A stretch of 64,000 nt of DNA from Pirellulaceae bacterium (GTDB lineage Bacteria; Planctomycetota; Planctomycetia; Pirellulales; Pirellulaceae). The stretch lies in the NCBI GenBank assembly GCA_018402565.1, contig JAGYIQ010000003.1, positions 157,746-221,745 of the forward strand. The letters run 5' to 3'. The notes below the pieces were generated by a model. The model did no database searches and was not told where the DNA came from. It saw nothing but the letters and a program-made list of their open reading frames with translations. Position 1 is the stretch's first letter. Each line of letters starts with the position of its first letter. Below, one piece after another: positions 1 through 8,588 of the stretch. The position numbers and the translations under genes were made by a program.

Positions 1-351
1 GAACTTGCTGATCAGTTGCGGTTGGTGTTGGCCGTCGCAGTCCATCGTGATCAACCACTGAAAACGATGCTCGATGGCGTAGGCAAACGCCGAGGCCAGG
101 GCGCCGCCGTAGCCGAGGTTGACCTCGTGGTTCAGCACCCGAACCCCCGGTCCGATGTCCCCTGCCGTGTCGAACCGCGTGTCGGCCCGCGCCGCCAAAC
201 GCTCGCGCGTGCCATCGGACGAGCCGTCATCCACGACCAGGACATAGGGGCTGTACTGCTTGACGGTGTCCAGCACCACGTCGACGTGCGCCACTTCATT
301 GAACACCGGGATGGCGGTGAGGAACAGCGGAGGGTAGCGGTCTGCGGACAT
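1..351 (-). CDS. Family 2 glycosyltransferase, 5' part (runs off the window)
   Basis: The minus strand from the ATG at 351 is open to base 1, giving the first 117 residues. It has the GT-A nucleotide-binding motif DDGSSDGT at residues 41-48, NLGYGGAL near residue 77 and MDCDGQHQP near residue 104, which holds the acidic metal/sugar-nucleotide site. This pattern fits the dolichol-phosphate-mannose-synthase-like branch of GT2, which moves a sugar from a nucleotide sugar to a lipid carrier at the membrane. The acceptor cannot be told from this half. The C-terminal part, including any membrane anchor, lies outside the window. Confidence 0.85.
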   Translation of the reverse strand, partial: MSADRYPPLFLTAIPVFNEVAHVDVVLDTVKQYSPYVLVVDDGSSDGTRERLAARADTRFDTAGDIGPGVRVLNHEVNLGYGGALASAFAYAIEHRFQWLITMDCDGQHQPQLISKF

Positions 352-740
352 GTCGACTCGTGGTGCTGTAGGACTGCCTGCCCCGACTGTGAAGTATAAG
401 GCCTGGGGCTATCATGGGTAAGTGCGAGCCAGCAGGCGGACTCGGCCCCCTGGCGCCGTTCCCGTGCCGGGGAAATCATGCCGGGGACACCCTGTCGGGG
501 ACGACCGTCGCTCGCGGCACCCTTAACCGCAGTCCTGATCCAAGCGCTACAGGACAGTGGTGGCAGAACGATTGATGCCTGGGGACGAGAGTGGTCAGCC
601 TGAGCCCGGGCGGCAGACTTTCGGGCACTGTCGGGCGGTTGGGTCCGCCCTCAGCGGGCAGTTGGGGCGGCCCGTCGGACAGTTGGGGGCAATTTTTACG
701 ATCTGGACCCGGGCAGCCGAGTGAAAGTGGAGGTGAGTGG
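352..740. other. Intergenic region between divergent genes, with GGCAGTTGGGG-like repeats
   Basis: No convincing gene lies here. Bases 610-700 carry several near copies of a G-rich motif of the type GG(A/C)CAGTTGGGG and CACTGTCGGGCGGTTGGG. The open frame that extends the reductase upstream to 591 translates this repeat into low-complexity Gly/Ser residues, so I treat it as non-coding. Confidence 0.45.
393..421 (-). promoter_or_regulatory. Candidate promoter for the glycosyltransferase
   Basis: On the minus strand a TATACT -10 box (393-398) lies 17 bp after TTACCC (416-421), about 40 bp upstream of the glycosyltransferase ATG. The -10 matches 5 of 6 consensus bases and the -35 only 3 of 6, so this is a guess from sequence alone. 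Confidence 0.3.
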
Positions 741-1733
741 ATGCAGACGAGAGCTTTTGGTGCGGGTGGGCCGCAAGTCAGCGAAGTGGGCATTGGATGT
801 TGGCAAATTGGGGGCACCGAGTGGGGCGATGTGACCGATCAACAGGCCACTGCGACGTTGCATGCCGCGGCGGATGCCGGCGTGACCTTCATCGACACGG
901 CCGATATTTATGGAGATGGTCGGAGCGAGCGGCTGATCGGGCAGTTCTTGCGGGAGCGAGGTGACCGCGAGCGGTTTTTCATCGCCAGCAAGTTGGGGCG
1001 ACGCAGCCAACCGGGTTGGCCGGAGAATTTCACCCCCGCGATCGTGCGGCAGCACACCGAGGACTCGCTGCAGCGGCTGGGGATCGAGTCGCTGGACCTG
1101 ACCCAGACCCACTGCTTGCCGCTGGAGGAGCTGCAGCGTCAGCGGGTCTTTGAGACATTGGCGACTTTGCAAAGCGAGGGCAAGATTCGCGGCTTTGGGG
1201 CTTCCGTCGAGACGGTGGCCGAAGCGGAGGAGTGCTTGCGTGTGCCCGGGTTGCGTTCGCTGCAGATCATTTTCAACCTCTTTCGTCAGCAGCCGATCGA
1301 CGAGCTGTTCCCGGCGGCTCAAGCGGCCGGAGTGGCCCTGATTGTTCGCCTGCCGTTGGCCAGTGGCCTGTTGGCGGGCAAGTTCCGGTCCGATTCGCAG
1401 TTCGCGGTCACCGATCATCGGCACTTCAATCGCGAGGGCCAGAGCTTCAACGTGGGCGAGACGTTTGCTGGCGTGCCCTGGGAACTGGGGCTGCAGGTCG
1501 TGGAGCAATGGCGGCCCCTGGTCCCAGCCGGCGCGACCATGGCTCAATGGGCCCTGCGGTGGTGCCTGGATCATCCCGCCGTGACGGTTGTGATTCCCGG
1601 CGCCAAACACGCCGAGCAGGCGCGGCAGAACGCCGCCAGCAGCGACCTGACGCCGCTGTCGGCCGAGACCCATCGGCGGCTGCGCGAGCAATTCCAGGCC
1701 GAAGTCCAGCCGCACGTTCGCGGCCGCGTCTGA
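741..1733 (+). CDS. Aldo/keto reductase
   Basis: A 330-residue NAD(P)H-dependent oxidoreductase of the aldo/keto reductase family, presumably cytoplasmic. The start is the ATG at 741 because GGAGGTGAG stands just before it (729-737) and the protein then begins in the normal way for the family (MQTRAFG, then a VSEVGIGCWQIGG strand). The tetrad is visible: Asp and Tyr in FIDTADIYGDG, Lys in FIASKLGR, His in LTQTHCLP. The usual LDLYQLH is LDLTQTH here, so the residue before the catalytic His differs. The C-terminal VIPGAKHAEQARQNAAS segment is the NADP-phosphate/adenine region. Substrate unknown. Confidence 0.9.
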   Translation: MQTRAFGAGGPQVSEVGIGCWQIGGTEWGDVTDQQATATLHAAADAGVTFIDTADIYGDGRSERLIGQFLRERGDRERFFIASKLGRRSQPGWPENFTPAIVRQHTEDSLQRLGIESLDLTQTHCLPLEELQRQRVFETLATLQSEGKIRGFGASVETVAEAEECLRVPGLRSLQIIFNLFRQQPIDELFPAAQAAGVALIVRLPLASGLLAGKFRSDSQFAVTDHRHFNREGQSFNVGETFAGVPWELGLQVVEQWRPLVPAGATMAQWALRWCLDHPAVTVVIPGAKHAEQARQNAASSDLTPLSAETHRRLREQFQAEVQPHVRGRV

Positions 1734-1852
1734 GATCGTTCGCCGCAATGGAGGCGGCAGGCCACTACAACCGAGCGACCGCCGAGATTTTCTGGCAGAA
1801 ATTCCATTTGAAACTTGCCTGTCAGCAGCGGATCGGGGATAATTTGAGGTGG

Positions 1853-3121
1853 ATGGTGGCCCCCGGGGACCCGAACTTTAGAGAGCTGCACGTGCCGAAC
1901 AGAACAACGACAACAGGCAATCTGGGCTGGGTGATCGGCCGCGGGTCGATCGGCCGCTGGGTGGTGGCCGCGGTCTTGGTGGCGAACCCATGTACCACGG
2001 TTTCGACCTTCGCAGGCATTGAAATTTCTGGCAGTGATATTTCTGGCAGTGATATTTCCGGCAGTGAAGTTTCCGGCAGTGAAATTTCCGGCAGTGGCGA
2101 ACGGGGCTTGTACGGGTTGGTACCTGCCAATCGATCGGAGGAGTTTCTCGCGGCGATCCAAGCCAGCGAATCGTTGGGTGACGCATTGAAGGCCCAAATC
2201 GTCGAGCGTTACCAGAGTTTGACGGGCGCGGGCGCGACTCAGGCGGAGACGGTGACGGAGTGTTTGCAGTTGGCCTATCCGGCCTACCGAACAGCGATGA
2301 CAGCTTTGGAATCGGACGATTTGGTGTCGGCTTGGCAGGGGCTGGAGTCGTTGCTCGATCACCCGGATCGCTTCTTGGCGGTGGATGCCGCGTTTTTCTT
2401 GGGTCGCAGTTATTTGTTGGCTGGCCAGCATGAACGGGCAATCGAGCCGCTGCAACGACTGATGGCTGAACCGGGCCCGGCGGCGGCGTTGCGGGGTGGC
2501 GAGACCTTGTATTACTTGGGCACGGCCCAGGCCGGCGCGCTGCAGATCGAACCGGCGATGGAACACTTGATTCGCTTTCTGCAGGTCGAGTCGGGGGCCC
2601 CGGACCGCCTGAAGCAAGGTGCCTACAACCAATTGTTGCGGTTGGAGCAAGCGAGGAAAACGCCGCTGGCGGATGCCGAACTGCGGATGGCCTTTTCCGA
2701 GAGACGACTGGGGCAAGCCATGCCCGACGGTGACACACAAGCCGAACAGTCCAAGGTGGTGGACATCTTGAGCCAATTGATTGAGGACGCCGAGAAAAAA
2801 GAGAGCAGCGGCAGCAGCAAGAACAGCAAAGATAAGAAAGACAAGAAGCCCGGCGAGGGCGACCCCAAACCGGGCGAAAATCCGGGCCAAGATCAGAAGC
2901 CGCAACAGGGCAATGGGCAATCTTCCGGCCAGAGCAGCCAATCGAACGGATCGGCTACGCGGCAGGCCTTCGACAACGGCCCACTGAGTATTTGGAGCCA
3001 ACTGCGCGAGCGCGAACGTGACCCGGCCAACTCGGCTGTCAAAGAGCAATTGCCGCCCGAGTATCGCAAGTTGATCGAGCGTTACTTCCGCGAGATGAGC
3101 GAGGGCTCGCAGGTGCCTTAA
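1853..3121 (+). CDS. Secreted or anchored TPR-like protein with ISGS(D/E) repeats
   Basis: About 422 residues. A hydrophobic stretch near residues 33-47 looks like an export signal or anchor. Residues 57-81 are five tandem pentapeptides (EISGS, DISGS, DISGS, EVSGS, EISGS). The middle is helical and TPR-like (DAAFFLGRSYLLAGQHERAI). From about residue 305 follows a Lys/Gly/Gln-rich disordered tail ending in LPPEYRKLIERYFREMSE. That ending resembles proteins found near BatA-BatE and von Willebrand-type modules in planctomycetes (family recollection, not checked). The start is uncertain: the frame is open far upstream, and the ATG at 1853 is the first that gives a protein-like N-terminus. A scaffolding role is only a guess. 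Confidence 0.65.
   Translation: MVAPGDPNFRELHVPNRTTTTGNLGWVIGRGSIGRWVVAAVLVANPCTTVSTFAGIEISGSDISGSDISGSEVSGSEISGSGERGLYGLVPANRSEEFLAAIQASESLGDALKAQIVERYQSLTGAGATQAETVTECLQLAYPAYRTAMTALESDDLVSAWQGLESLLDHPDRFLAVDAAFFLGRSYLLAGQHERAIEPLQRLMAEPGPAAALRGGETLYYLGTAQAGALQIEPAMEHLIRFLQVESGAPDRLKQGAYNQLLRLEQARKTPLADAELRMAFSERRLGQAMPDGDTQAEQSKVVDILSQLIEDAEKKESSGSSKNSKDKKDKKPGEGDPKPGENPGQDQKPQQGNGQSSGQSSQSNGSATRQAFDNGPLSIWSQLRERERDPANSAVKEQLPPEYRKLIERYFREMSEGSQVP
2021..2095 (+). repeat. 15-bp tandem repeat, five units, in frame
   Basis: Five exact-length units of the form GAAATTTC(T/C)GGCAGT run from 2021 to 2095. They differ by a few bases but all encode (E/D)(I/V)SGS. The period is a multiple of three, so the repeat can expand without breaking the frame. 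Confidence 0.9.
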
Positions 3122-3187
3122 ACACCGCGTGCCCCCGCTCCCTGATCTCCGCGCTTGTGGCGTGCGGCGGCCAGGGCCTGTCTGTAC

Positions 3188-3206
3188 ACCAACAGCCTCT
3201 GTTGGT
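3188..3206 (+). terminator. Hairpin after the TPR-like gene
   Basis: An 8-bp perfect stem (ACCAACAG / CTGTTGGT) with a CCT loop, followed by TTT. It lies between two convergent genes and could act as a weak terminator. The T-run is short. Confidence 0.4.
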
Positions 3207-3305
3207 TTGAAGCGTGATCGTGTGTCGCGAAATGATTGGGGGCGGCGGTCTCGTTACGCGATCACCGACCCGAACAAATCCATTTAAAAAACGTTTAATT
3301 ATTCA

Positions 3306-3827
3306 CTAAAACCAAATACAAGCGATTACTAAAGCGGCCATGGCGGTCGCGCCGGTGATCGCGTGCCAGCGAGAGGGGTATTCCGCGGCCGCAACTAGGC
3401 AGGCGACGCCGGCCAGCACGGCGGGGAGTGTGGTATAGGGAACGCCGCCCAGTCGCCCCAACGGGATGATCAGGATGCTCCACAGGGCCAGTCCCACCGC
3501 GGAGTGAACGAGGATCCGCAGGTAGAGCTCAAAAAACGCCGTGCGAGCATGTTCCGCGACCGGCGAACCCAAGGCGGGCAGTCGAGTGGGTGTGGCGACG
3601 ACGGGAGCCATGGGCACCTCCGCCGCGGGCTCGGGCGTTTTGGCCGTCGAGGCGGTTCTGGCGATCGGCCGCCGCGGCGGTGTCGACTGGGGGTGTTCCT
3701 CACCGGGATTGCGTGGCGCTGCGGAGGCGCGTGCGAGTGGCAGTTGGCGGCCGCAAGTCGTGCAGCGGTCCAGGTCCAGGTCGTACAGCGGACTGCGACA
3801 GTGGGGACAAACGGCTTCCGTCGACAT
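3306..3827 (-). CDS. Zinc-ribbon membrane protein of unknown function
   Basis: A 173-residue protein that opens with a CPHC...CTTC zinc ribbon (residues 8-26), the sort of knuckle seen in many small regulatory or membrane proteins. A Pro/Ala/Thr-rich linker follows, then three to four hydrophobic segments from about residue 95 to the end (SAVGLALWSILIIPLG, LPAVLAGVACLVAA, ATAMAALVIACIW). AAAGGT precedes the ATG. The zinc ribbon probably faces the cytoplasm. I do not recognise a function. Confidence 0.7.
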   Translation of the reverse strand: MSTEAVCPHCRSPLYDLDLDRCTTCGRQLPLARASAAPRNPGEEHPQSTPPRRPIARTASTAKTPEPAAEVPMAPVVATPTRLPALGSPVAEHARTAFFELYLRILVHSAVGLALWSILIIPLGRLGGVPYTTLPAVLAGVACLVAAAEYPSRWHAITGATAMAALVIACIWF

Positions 3828-4128
3828 GGGGACCTTTCCGTTACTTACGGTATGGAGCCTGGGCAGGCGTTACACAGCTAATATTAGCCAGATTCGGGAG
3901 TCGCACAACCTAACTCGATGCTCATTGTCGAGCCGGGGCTCAGAATCGTCACAACCGCTGCCACCGTTTTGTCCGATGCGATCCCGGGTGACTTTAACGC
4001 TGGTTCAAGGATTTCGGGCGAAGACTGTGGGTAGAAAATATTATGGTTTCGCTGACACCACGAACTTGCAACAGATTCCATGATGGCGGTTGGTACGACT
4101 TAACGGCAGGAACGAGTGAGAAAAAAAG
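3828..4128. other. Divergent intergenic region upstream of the Flp pilin
   Basis: No gene seen. The stretch separates the zinc-ribbon gene from the flp gene and should hold both promoters. A TATTAT-like box sits near 4038 before flp, but no good -35 partner is present, so I do not call it. Confidence 0.4.
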
Positions 4129-4374
4129 ATGACGATTCCACTTGAACGATTTTCATTGCCTGAAAGGAACAAACTCCGCCATCGTGCACGGCGTGGGACC
4201 GCTGCTGTGGAATATGCGGTGGTCCTGGCCTTGATCGTGGTGGTCTGCATCGGCAACCTGCGTTTGCTGGGTTCTAATTCCGCACGAACCTACCAGGCCA
4301 TCAGCCAAGCCTTAGGTTCGGGGGGGATTTCCAGTAACCCGGGTCCGCCCGCAAATGCGCAAGCTCGCCCGTAA
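4129..4374 (+). CDS. Flp/Fap-type pilin subunit
   Basis: An 81-residue protein with the layout of a class III (Flp) prepilin: a basic leader (RHRARR), then G-TAAVEYAVVLALIVVVCIG, where the Glu five residues into the mature protein and the hydrophobic stretch are hallmarks. A TadV/prepilin-type peptidase would cut after the Gly at about residue 24. Flp subunits polymerise into the Tad pilus used for surface attachment. The export ATPase and platform genes tadA-tadB-tadC lie 45 kb away (49403-52696). The downstream cyclase begins 9 bases after this stop codon, so the two are almost certainly co-transcribed. Confidence 0.85.
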   Translation: MTIPLERFSLPERNKLRHRARRGTAAVEYAVVLALIVVVCIGNLRLLGSNSARTYQAISQALGSGGISSNPGPPANAQARP

Positions 4375-4383
4375 GGACCCTGC

Positions 4384-6315
4384 GTGACTGCACAGAGCTC
4401 TTCTCCATCTCACCCCAGTTTGAACAATATCGTGAAGCGGCGTCGGCAACCCGGTTCCAGCCTTTCATTAGTGGCGTGGACGGTGCTCGCAGGTGGTCTG
4501 GCGGCCTATTGGCAGCCACTGTCGCTGGTCGATCGGATCTGGTCGGACGTGCTGCTGGTCAGTCAGGAGCAGCCCGCCGATCCGCGGATTGTGATCGTGA
4601 CGCTGACCAACGTCGATATTCGCAATCGCGGTATCGATCGTTTGGATCGCGTGTTCTTAGCCGAGACCCTCAAGCGATTCTCTGACGGTGGAGCTCGTCG
4701 CGTGTTGCTGGACTTGATGCTGCACAACGACTTGTCACCCGCCGAGTCCGAGGCGATGGAGCGAGCTGCGGCGGCGTTGGGACCCGAGCGATTAGCGGTG
4801 AGCCACGAGCCACAAGCAGGGGACGGCCTACCCACGGCGATCAAATCGCAGGTCACACCGGTGAACTTGCGGATTGGAGCAAATCGCGATGGGTTCTTTC
4901 GGGAGTTTCGTTTTCCGTCCCAGTCGACCGCAGTGGACCCGATCACGTGGTTGACCGGGGGAACCGCCGCCGTGAGTGTCGCACCGTTCGACTTGCGAGT
5001 TGATCCGAATCGGTTCACCCGGTACTCGTTGCCGGAACTGCACGAGCCCACCTTCGATCTGGGGCGACTGCGTGACAAGTTGGTCATTCTCAGCACTGGG
5101 CGAGACGCCGCGCGGATGCGGGTGCAATTGCCGATCGTCGGGGAAGTGGATCGCGGCACTTTGTTGGCGATGGCGACCCACGCCAAGTTGGCCGATTACG
5201 ATCGCCGCTTGCAGCGCGGTCATCGTTGGCAAATGGTGGTCACGTTCTGCGGCTGGTTGGCGGGCGTGTTGTTGGGTTGGCGTGGTCGGAGCTGGCGGTA
5301 TGTCACCGGCGGCTTGGTTGTGGTGGCACCGGTTGTGATGTGGGCGACCTCGTACCTGATCATCTCGCATGGGACGCCCTCTCAACCCGCGCTCGTGCTG
5401 TGCGTGTGTCTGGCGGGCTTGTACGCGGCCCTTGCGGTGCGGTTGAAATTGCCGCAGATGGTCTTCAGCAGTTTGTCGGGCGACTTGAGTCCGGAAGAGG
5501 CCTGGGCGTGGCGCGGCCAATTAGGCGTGGATCAGCCCGTCGTTTTGTTTGGGCCCAACGGTCGTATCAAGCGAGCGAATCCCGCGGCGACCCATGCGTT
5601 TGGGCTGAGTCCGCCCAGTTTCGCAGCCGACGGGGTGGCCTTGGCCAAGTCGTGCAGTCCAGACTTTGGTGTTCGCGCCAAAAGCGTGACGATGGAGGGA
5701 CACGAACGACAAACCTGGGATTTGATTTGGCCCCATGCGGATTTGCCACTGGTCCTGTTCAACAATGTGACGGCCGTGGCTCTGGAGCGCGAGAAGCTGC
5801 GATATCAATTGTTGCATGACCCACTGACGCGAGCCTTGAATCGGCGGGGCTTTGAAGAGGCAGCTGCCGAGTTGCAACGAGAAGGCTGCGACGACTATGC
5901 GATTCTGTTTATGGACATGAACGGATTCAAACAAGTCAACGATCAACAGGGGCATGAGATGGGGGATCGGCTGTTGCAACACGCGGCCGAGCGATTCAAG
6001 TCGACGCTCCGCCCGACCGACAAACTGTCCCGCTGGGGTGGCGACGAATACGCGGTTTTGCTGGTCGGCCAAGCCAGCTTAGAACACGTGGCGGTGCTGG
6101 CCGCGCGGCTGGAGTCGGTCTTGCGTGAGCCGATCGATCTGGGCAGCGTGGTGGTCAATGTGGGTGTCGCGGTCGGGTTTGCGATCCCCGACCCGGGCGA
6201 AGCATTCACCGCGGTACTGCAGCGAGCGGACGAAGCCATGTATGCCCGCAAGGCCTTCCTCAAATCCCAATCGCGGTCCGCCAGCGGATCGCTCGCCATC
6301 ACGCCGCCGAACTGA
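4384..6315 (+). CDS. CHASE2-domain diguanylate cyclase (GGDEF)
   Basis: A 643-residue membrane signalling protein. An N-terminal hydrophobic segment (about 28-42) is followed by a CHASE2-type extracellular sensor (about 50-275), three membrane segments (about 283-299, 306-326, 335-351), a PAS-like stretch (about 380-465) and a GGDEF domain (about 470-625). The active site reads GGDEY at 552-556. RPTD at 543-546 is an RxxD inhibitory site five residues before it, so product inhibition is expected. It should make cyclic di-GMP from two GTP. The start is a GTG; AAGGA overlaps the stop codon of the pilin gene just before it, suggesting translational coupling. Confidence 0.92.
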   Translation: MTAQSSSPSHPSLNNIVKRRRQPGSSLSLVAWTVLAGGLAAYWQPLSLVDRIWSDVLLVSQEQPADPRIVIVTLTNVDIRNRGIDRLDRVFLAETLKRFSDGGARRVLLDLMLHNDLSPAESEAMERAAAALGPERLAVSHEPQAGDGLPTAIKSQVTPVNLRIGANRDGFFREFRFPSQSTAVDPITWLTGGTAAVSVAPFDLRVDPNRFTRYSLPELHEPTFDLGRLRDKLVILSTGRDAARMRVQLPIVGEVDRGTLLAMATHAKLADYDRRLQRGHRWQMVVTFCGWLAGVLLGWRGRSWRYVTGGLVVVAPVVMWATSYLIISHGTPSQPALVLCVCLAGLYAALAVRLKLPQMVFSSLSGDLSPEEAWAWRGQLGVDQPVVLFGPNGRIKRANPAATHAFGLSPPSFAADGVALAKSCSPDFGVRAKSVTMEGHERQTWDLIWPHADLPLVLFNNVTAVALEREKLRYQLLHDPLTRALNRRGFEEAAAELQREGCDDYAILFMDMNGFKQVNDQQGHEMGDRLLQHAAERFKSTLRPTDKLSRWGGDEYAVLLVGQASLEHVAVLAARLESVLREPIDLGSVVVNVGVAVGFAIPDPGEAFTAVLQRADEAMYARKAFLKSQSRSASGSLAITPPN

Positions 6316-6397
6316 TTGCCCGGCGTTGGCGGTTTTGTTACGATTTGGCCTGCGGGCATAGCGGGAGCGGGGCAATTTGGCCTGGGAGTATTGGAAC

Positions 6398-7549
6398 ATG
6401 GGTTGGAATTGGCGCAGCCAAGTGCAGACGTGGGGCAAAACCATCGGTTTGGGCATGTTGATCTGGGCAGTCGTCCTCGGGCAGGCCGGCGCCGCCCGCG
6501 CGTGGCTGCCGCAGGATGAAGTGGCTGGGAAAGCCGCCTTGGAGCGTTGGCAAACGGCCTTCGCCGAAATCCAGGACATGATCCCCAAGATCCGCGCGGC
6601 GACCGCCAGCAACCGGAACGAGTTGCTGCAGCAGTACCAAACCAAGTTGACGGAATTGAAGCAGTTGCGACGCGAAGTCGAGCCGGCGTTGTTGCAGGCC
6701 GTGCAAGACAGCACTTCGATCCCGCAACCGCTGCACGATGCCCTGTTGGAGTTGGGACGCTTGGCAGTCAGTGAAGACAGCTACGAACGAGCTTTCCAGC
6801 TGCTCAAGCCGTTGGTCGATGCGGGTAGCGAAGAGGGATTGGTCTACCAATTCGCGGCCGTGGCAGCGTTTGGGTCGGATCGATTCGAAGTTTCCCAGCA
6901 ACTGGTGGAGAAAATCAAAGCCAGCGGCGACGAACTGCGGATCGAGTTCATGCGACGGTCGGCCACGGGCTTGGCATCGCGAATTGAGCAGTGGAAGGCC
7001 GAAGAGGCCATTCGCGCCGCCGAAGCCGAGAAGGACGATCTGCCACGCGTCAAGTTCGAGACCACTGCGGGTGATGTGATCATTGAACTCTACGAGGACC
7101 AAGCTCCCAATACGGTCGCCAACTTCATCACCTTGGTCGAGAAGGGCTACTACGACGGCCTGACCTTCCATCGCGTGCTGCCCCAGTTCATGGCCCAAGG
7201 CGGTTGCCCGAATGGCACCGGCGGCGGCGGACCAGGCTACTCGGTGCCCTGCGAGTGCCACCAAGCCAATTATCGCAAGCATTTCTCGGGCACCTTGAGC
7301 ATGGCCCACGCCGGGCGGGATACCGGCGGTAGCCAGTTCTTTTTGACCTTCTTGGCCACGCCGCATTTGGATGGCCAACACACGGCTTTTGGGCGCGTGA
7401 TCGAAGGCATGGACGCGGTGGCCAGTCTCGAAAAGATGAACCCCGAGGCGCCGAACCCGACCATGCAGGCCTCGAAGATCGTCAAGGCGACCGTCGTGCG
7501 GAAGCGGGATCACGAGTACAAAGCTCGCACGCTACCCTCGAGTCGCTGA
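6398..7549 (+). CDS. Secreted cyclophilin-type peptidyl-prolyl isomerase
   Basis: About 383 residues: an N-terminal signal-like segment (GLGMLIWAVVLGQAGAARAW), a helical region of unknown role (about 40-215), then a cyclophilin domain from about 220. Key residues are visible: FHRVLPQFMAQGG with the catalytic Arg, GGSQFFLTF and DGQHTAFGRVIEGMD. It should catalyse cis-trans isomerisation of X-Pro bonds, probably outside the cytoplasm. An alternative TTG start lies at 6377, but the ATG at 6398 gives a cleaner signal peptide. The stop codon overlaps the hemB start by one base (TGATG). Confidence 0.88.
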   Translation: MGWNWRSQVQTWGKTIGLGMLIWAVVLGQAGAARAWLPQDEVAGKAALERWQTAFAEIQDMIPKIRAATASNRNELLQQYQTKLTELKQLRREVEPALLQAVQDSTSIPQPLHDALLELGRLAVSEDSYERAFQLLKPLVDAGSEEGLVYQFAAVAAFGSDRFEVSQQLVEKIKASGDELRIEFMRRSATGLASRIEQWKAEEAIRAAEAEKDDLPRVKFETTAGDVIIELYEDQAPNTVANFITLVEKGYYDGLTFHRVLPQFMAQGGCPNGTGGGGPGYSVPCECHQANYRKHFSGTLSMAHAGRDTGGSQFFLTFLATPHLDGQHTAFGRVIEGMDAVASLEKMNPEAPNPTMQASKIVKATVVRKRDHEYKARTLPSSR

Positions 7550-8541
7550 TGCCCCAGTACCCCCAAAGTCGGTTGAGAAGGCTGCGTCGCTGGCCGTGGC
7601 TGCGCGACTTGGTGCAAGAGCATGCGCTGTCGCCCAGTGACTTGATCTGGCCGGTGTTCATCGCGGCGGGCAGCCAGCGTGAACCGATCGCCAGTCTCCC
7701 GGGTGTGGAGCGAATTCCCTTGGAGCAAATTGCGACGGAGGTGACCCTAGCCGCGGATCTGGGCATCCCCGTCGTGGCGCTGTTTCCCGCAACCCCGACA
7801 GAGCTCAAGTCGCCGGAAGCCGGCGAAGCGCTCAACCCAGACAACCTCATCAACCGGGCGACGGCCCTAATCAAAGCGGCCTGTCCCCACGTGGGGGTGC
7901 TGTGCGACGTGGCCCTGGATCCTTACTCCAGCCACGGGCACGACGGCTTGCTCCACGACGGCTACGTGGTCAACGATGCCACGGTAGAAGTTTTGTGTCG
8001 GCAGGCGGTGCTGCAGGCCCAAGCCGGCTGCGACATCATCGCCCCGTCCGACATGATGGACGGTCGCGTGGGGCGGATCCGGACGGCCTTGGATCACGCC
8101 GGCTACCAACAAGTCAGCATCATGGCCTATTCGGCCAAATACGCCTCGGCGTTTTACGGACCCTTTCGCCAGGCCGTCGGCAGTGCCACGAATTTGGCGG
8201 GCGGTGACAAGAAGACCTACCAGATGAACCCGGCCAACATCGAGGAGGCCTTGCGGGAGGCCGAGCAGGACATCCGCGAGGGGGCCGACATGATCATGGT
8301 TAAGCCCGGTATGCCCTACCTGGACGTATTGAGTCGCATCAAGCAACAGTTCCACTTCCCGACCTTCGCCTACCAGGTCTCGGGCGAGTACGCGATGCTA
8401 TCTGCGGCCGCCGCCAACGGCTGGCTGGACGGCCCAGCGGTGATGATGGAAAGCCTGTTGGCCTTCAAGCGGGCCGGTGCTGATGGGATTCTGACTTATT
8501 TTGCTCGAGATGCTGCCCGCTGGTTGCAGCGGCCCAAGTAA
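7549..8541 (+). CDS. hemB: Delta-aminolevulinic acid dehydratase (porphobilinogen synthase)
   Basis: A 330-residue enzyme that condenses two 5-aminolevulinate molecules to porphobilinogen in heme synthesis. The two active-site lysines are Lys197 (YSAKYASAFYGPFR) and Lys252 (MVKPGMPYLD). The metal segment reads CDVALDPYSSHGHDG: where zinc enzymes have several cysteines, this one has Ala122, Asp124 and Asp132. It therefore belongs to the magnesium-type group rather than the zinc type (family knowledge). The length is normal. Translation starts on the last base of the preceding stop codon, so hemB is coupled to the cyclophilin gene. Confidence 0.97.
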   Translation: MPQYPQSRLRRLRRWPWLRDLVQEHALSPSDLIWPVFIAAGSQREPIASLPGVERIPLEQIATEVTLAADLGIPVVALFPATPTELKSPEAGEALNPDNLINRATALIKAACPHVGVLCDVALDPYSSHGHDGLLHDGYVVNDATVEVLCRQAVLQAQAGCDIIAPSDMMDGRVGRIRTALDHAGYQQVSIMAYSAKYASAFYGPFRQAVGSATNLAGGDKKTYQMNPANIEEALREAEQDIREGADMIMVKPGMPYLDVLSRIKQQFHFPTFAYQVSGEYAMLSAAAANGWLDGPAVMMESLLAFKRAGADGILTYFARDAARWLQRPK

Positions 8542-8588
8542 GCACGCGATGGGCCATGATACGGGCGATGGTGCCTCCCGACTCGGCG

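Noticed and set aside
591..740. Longer form of the aldo/keto reductase
   Set aside because: The extra 50 residues are low-complexity and come from the G-rich repeats; a good ribosome site stands before 741.
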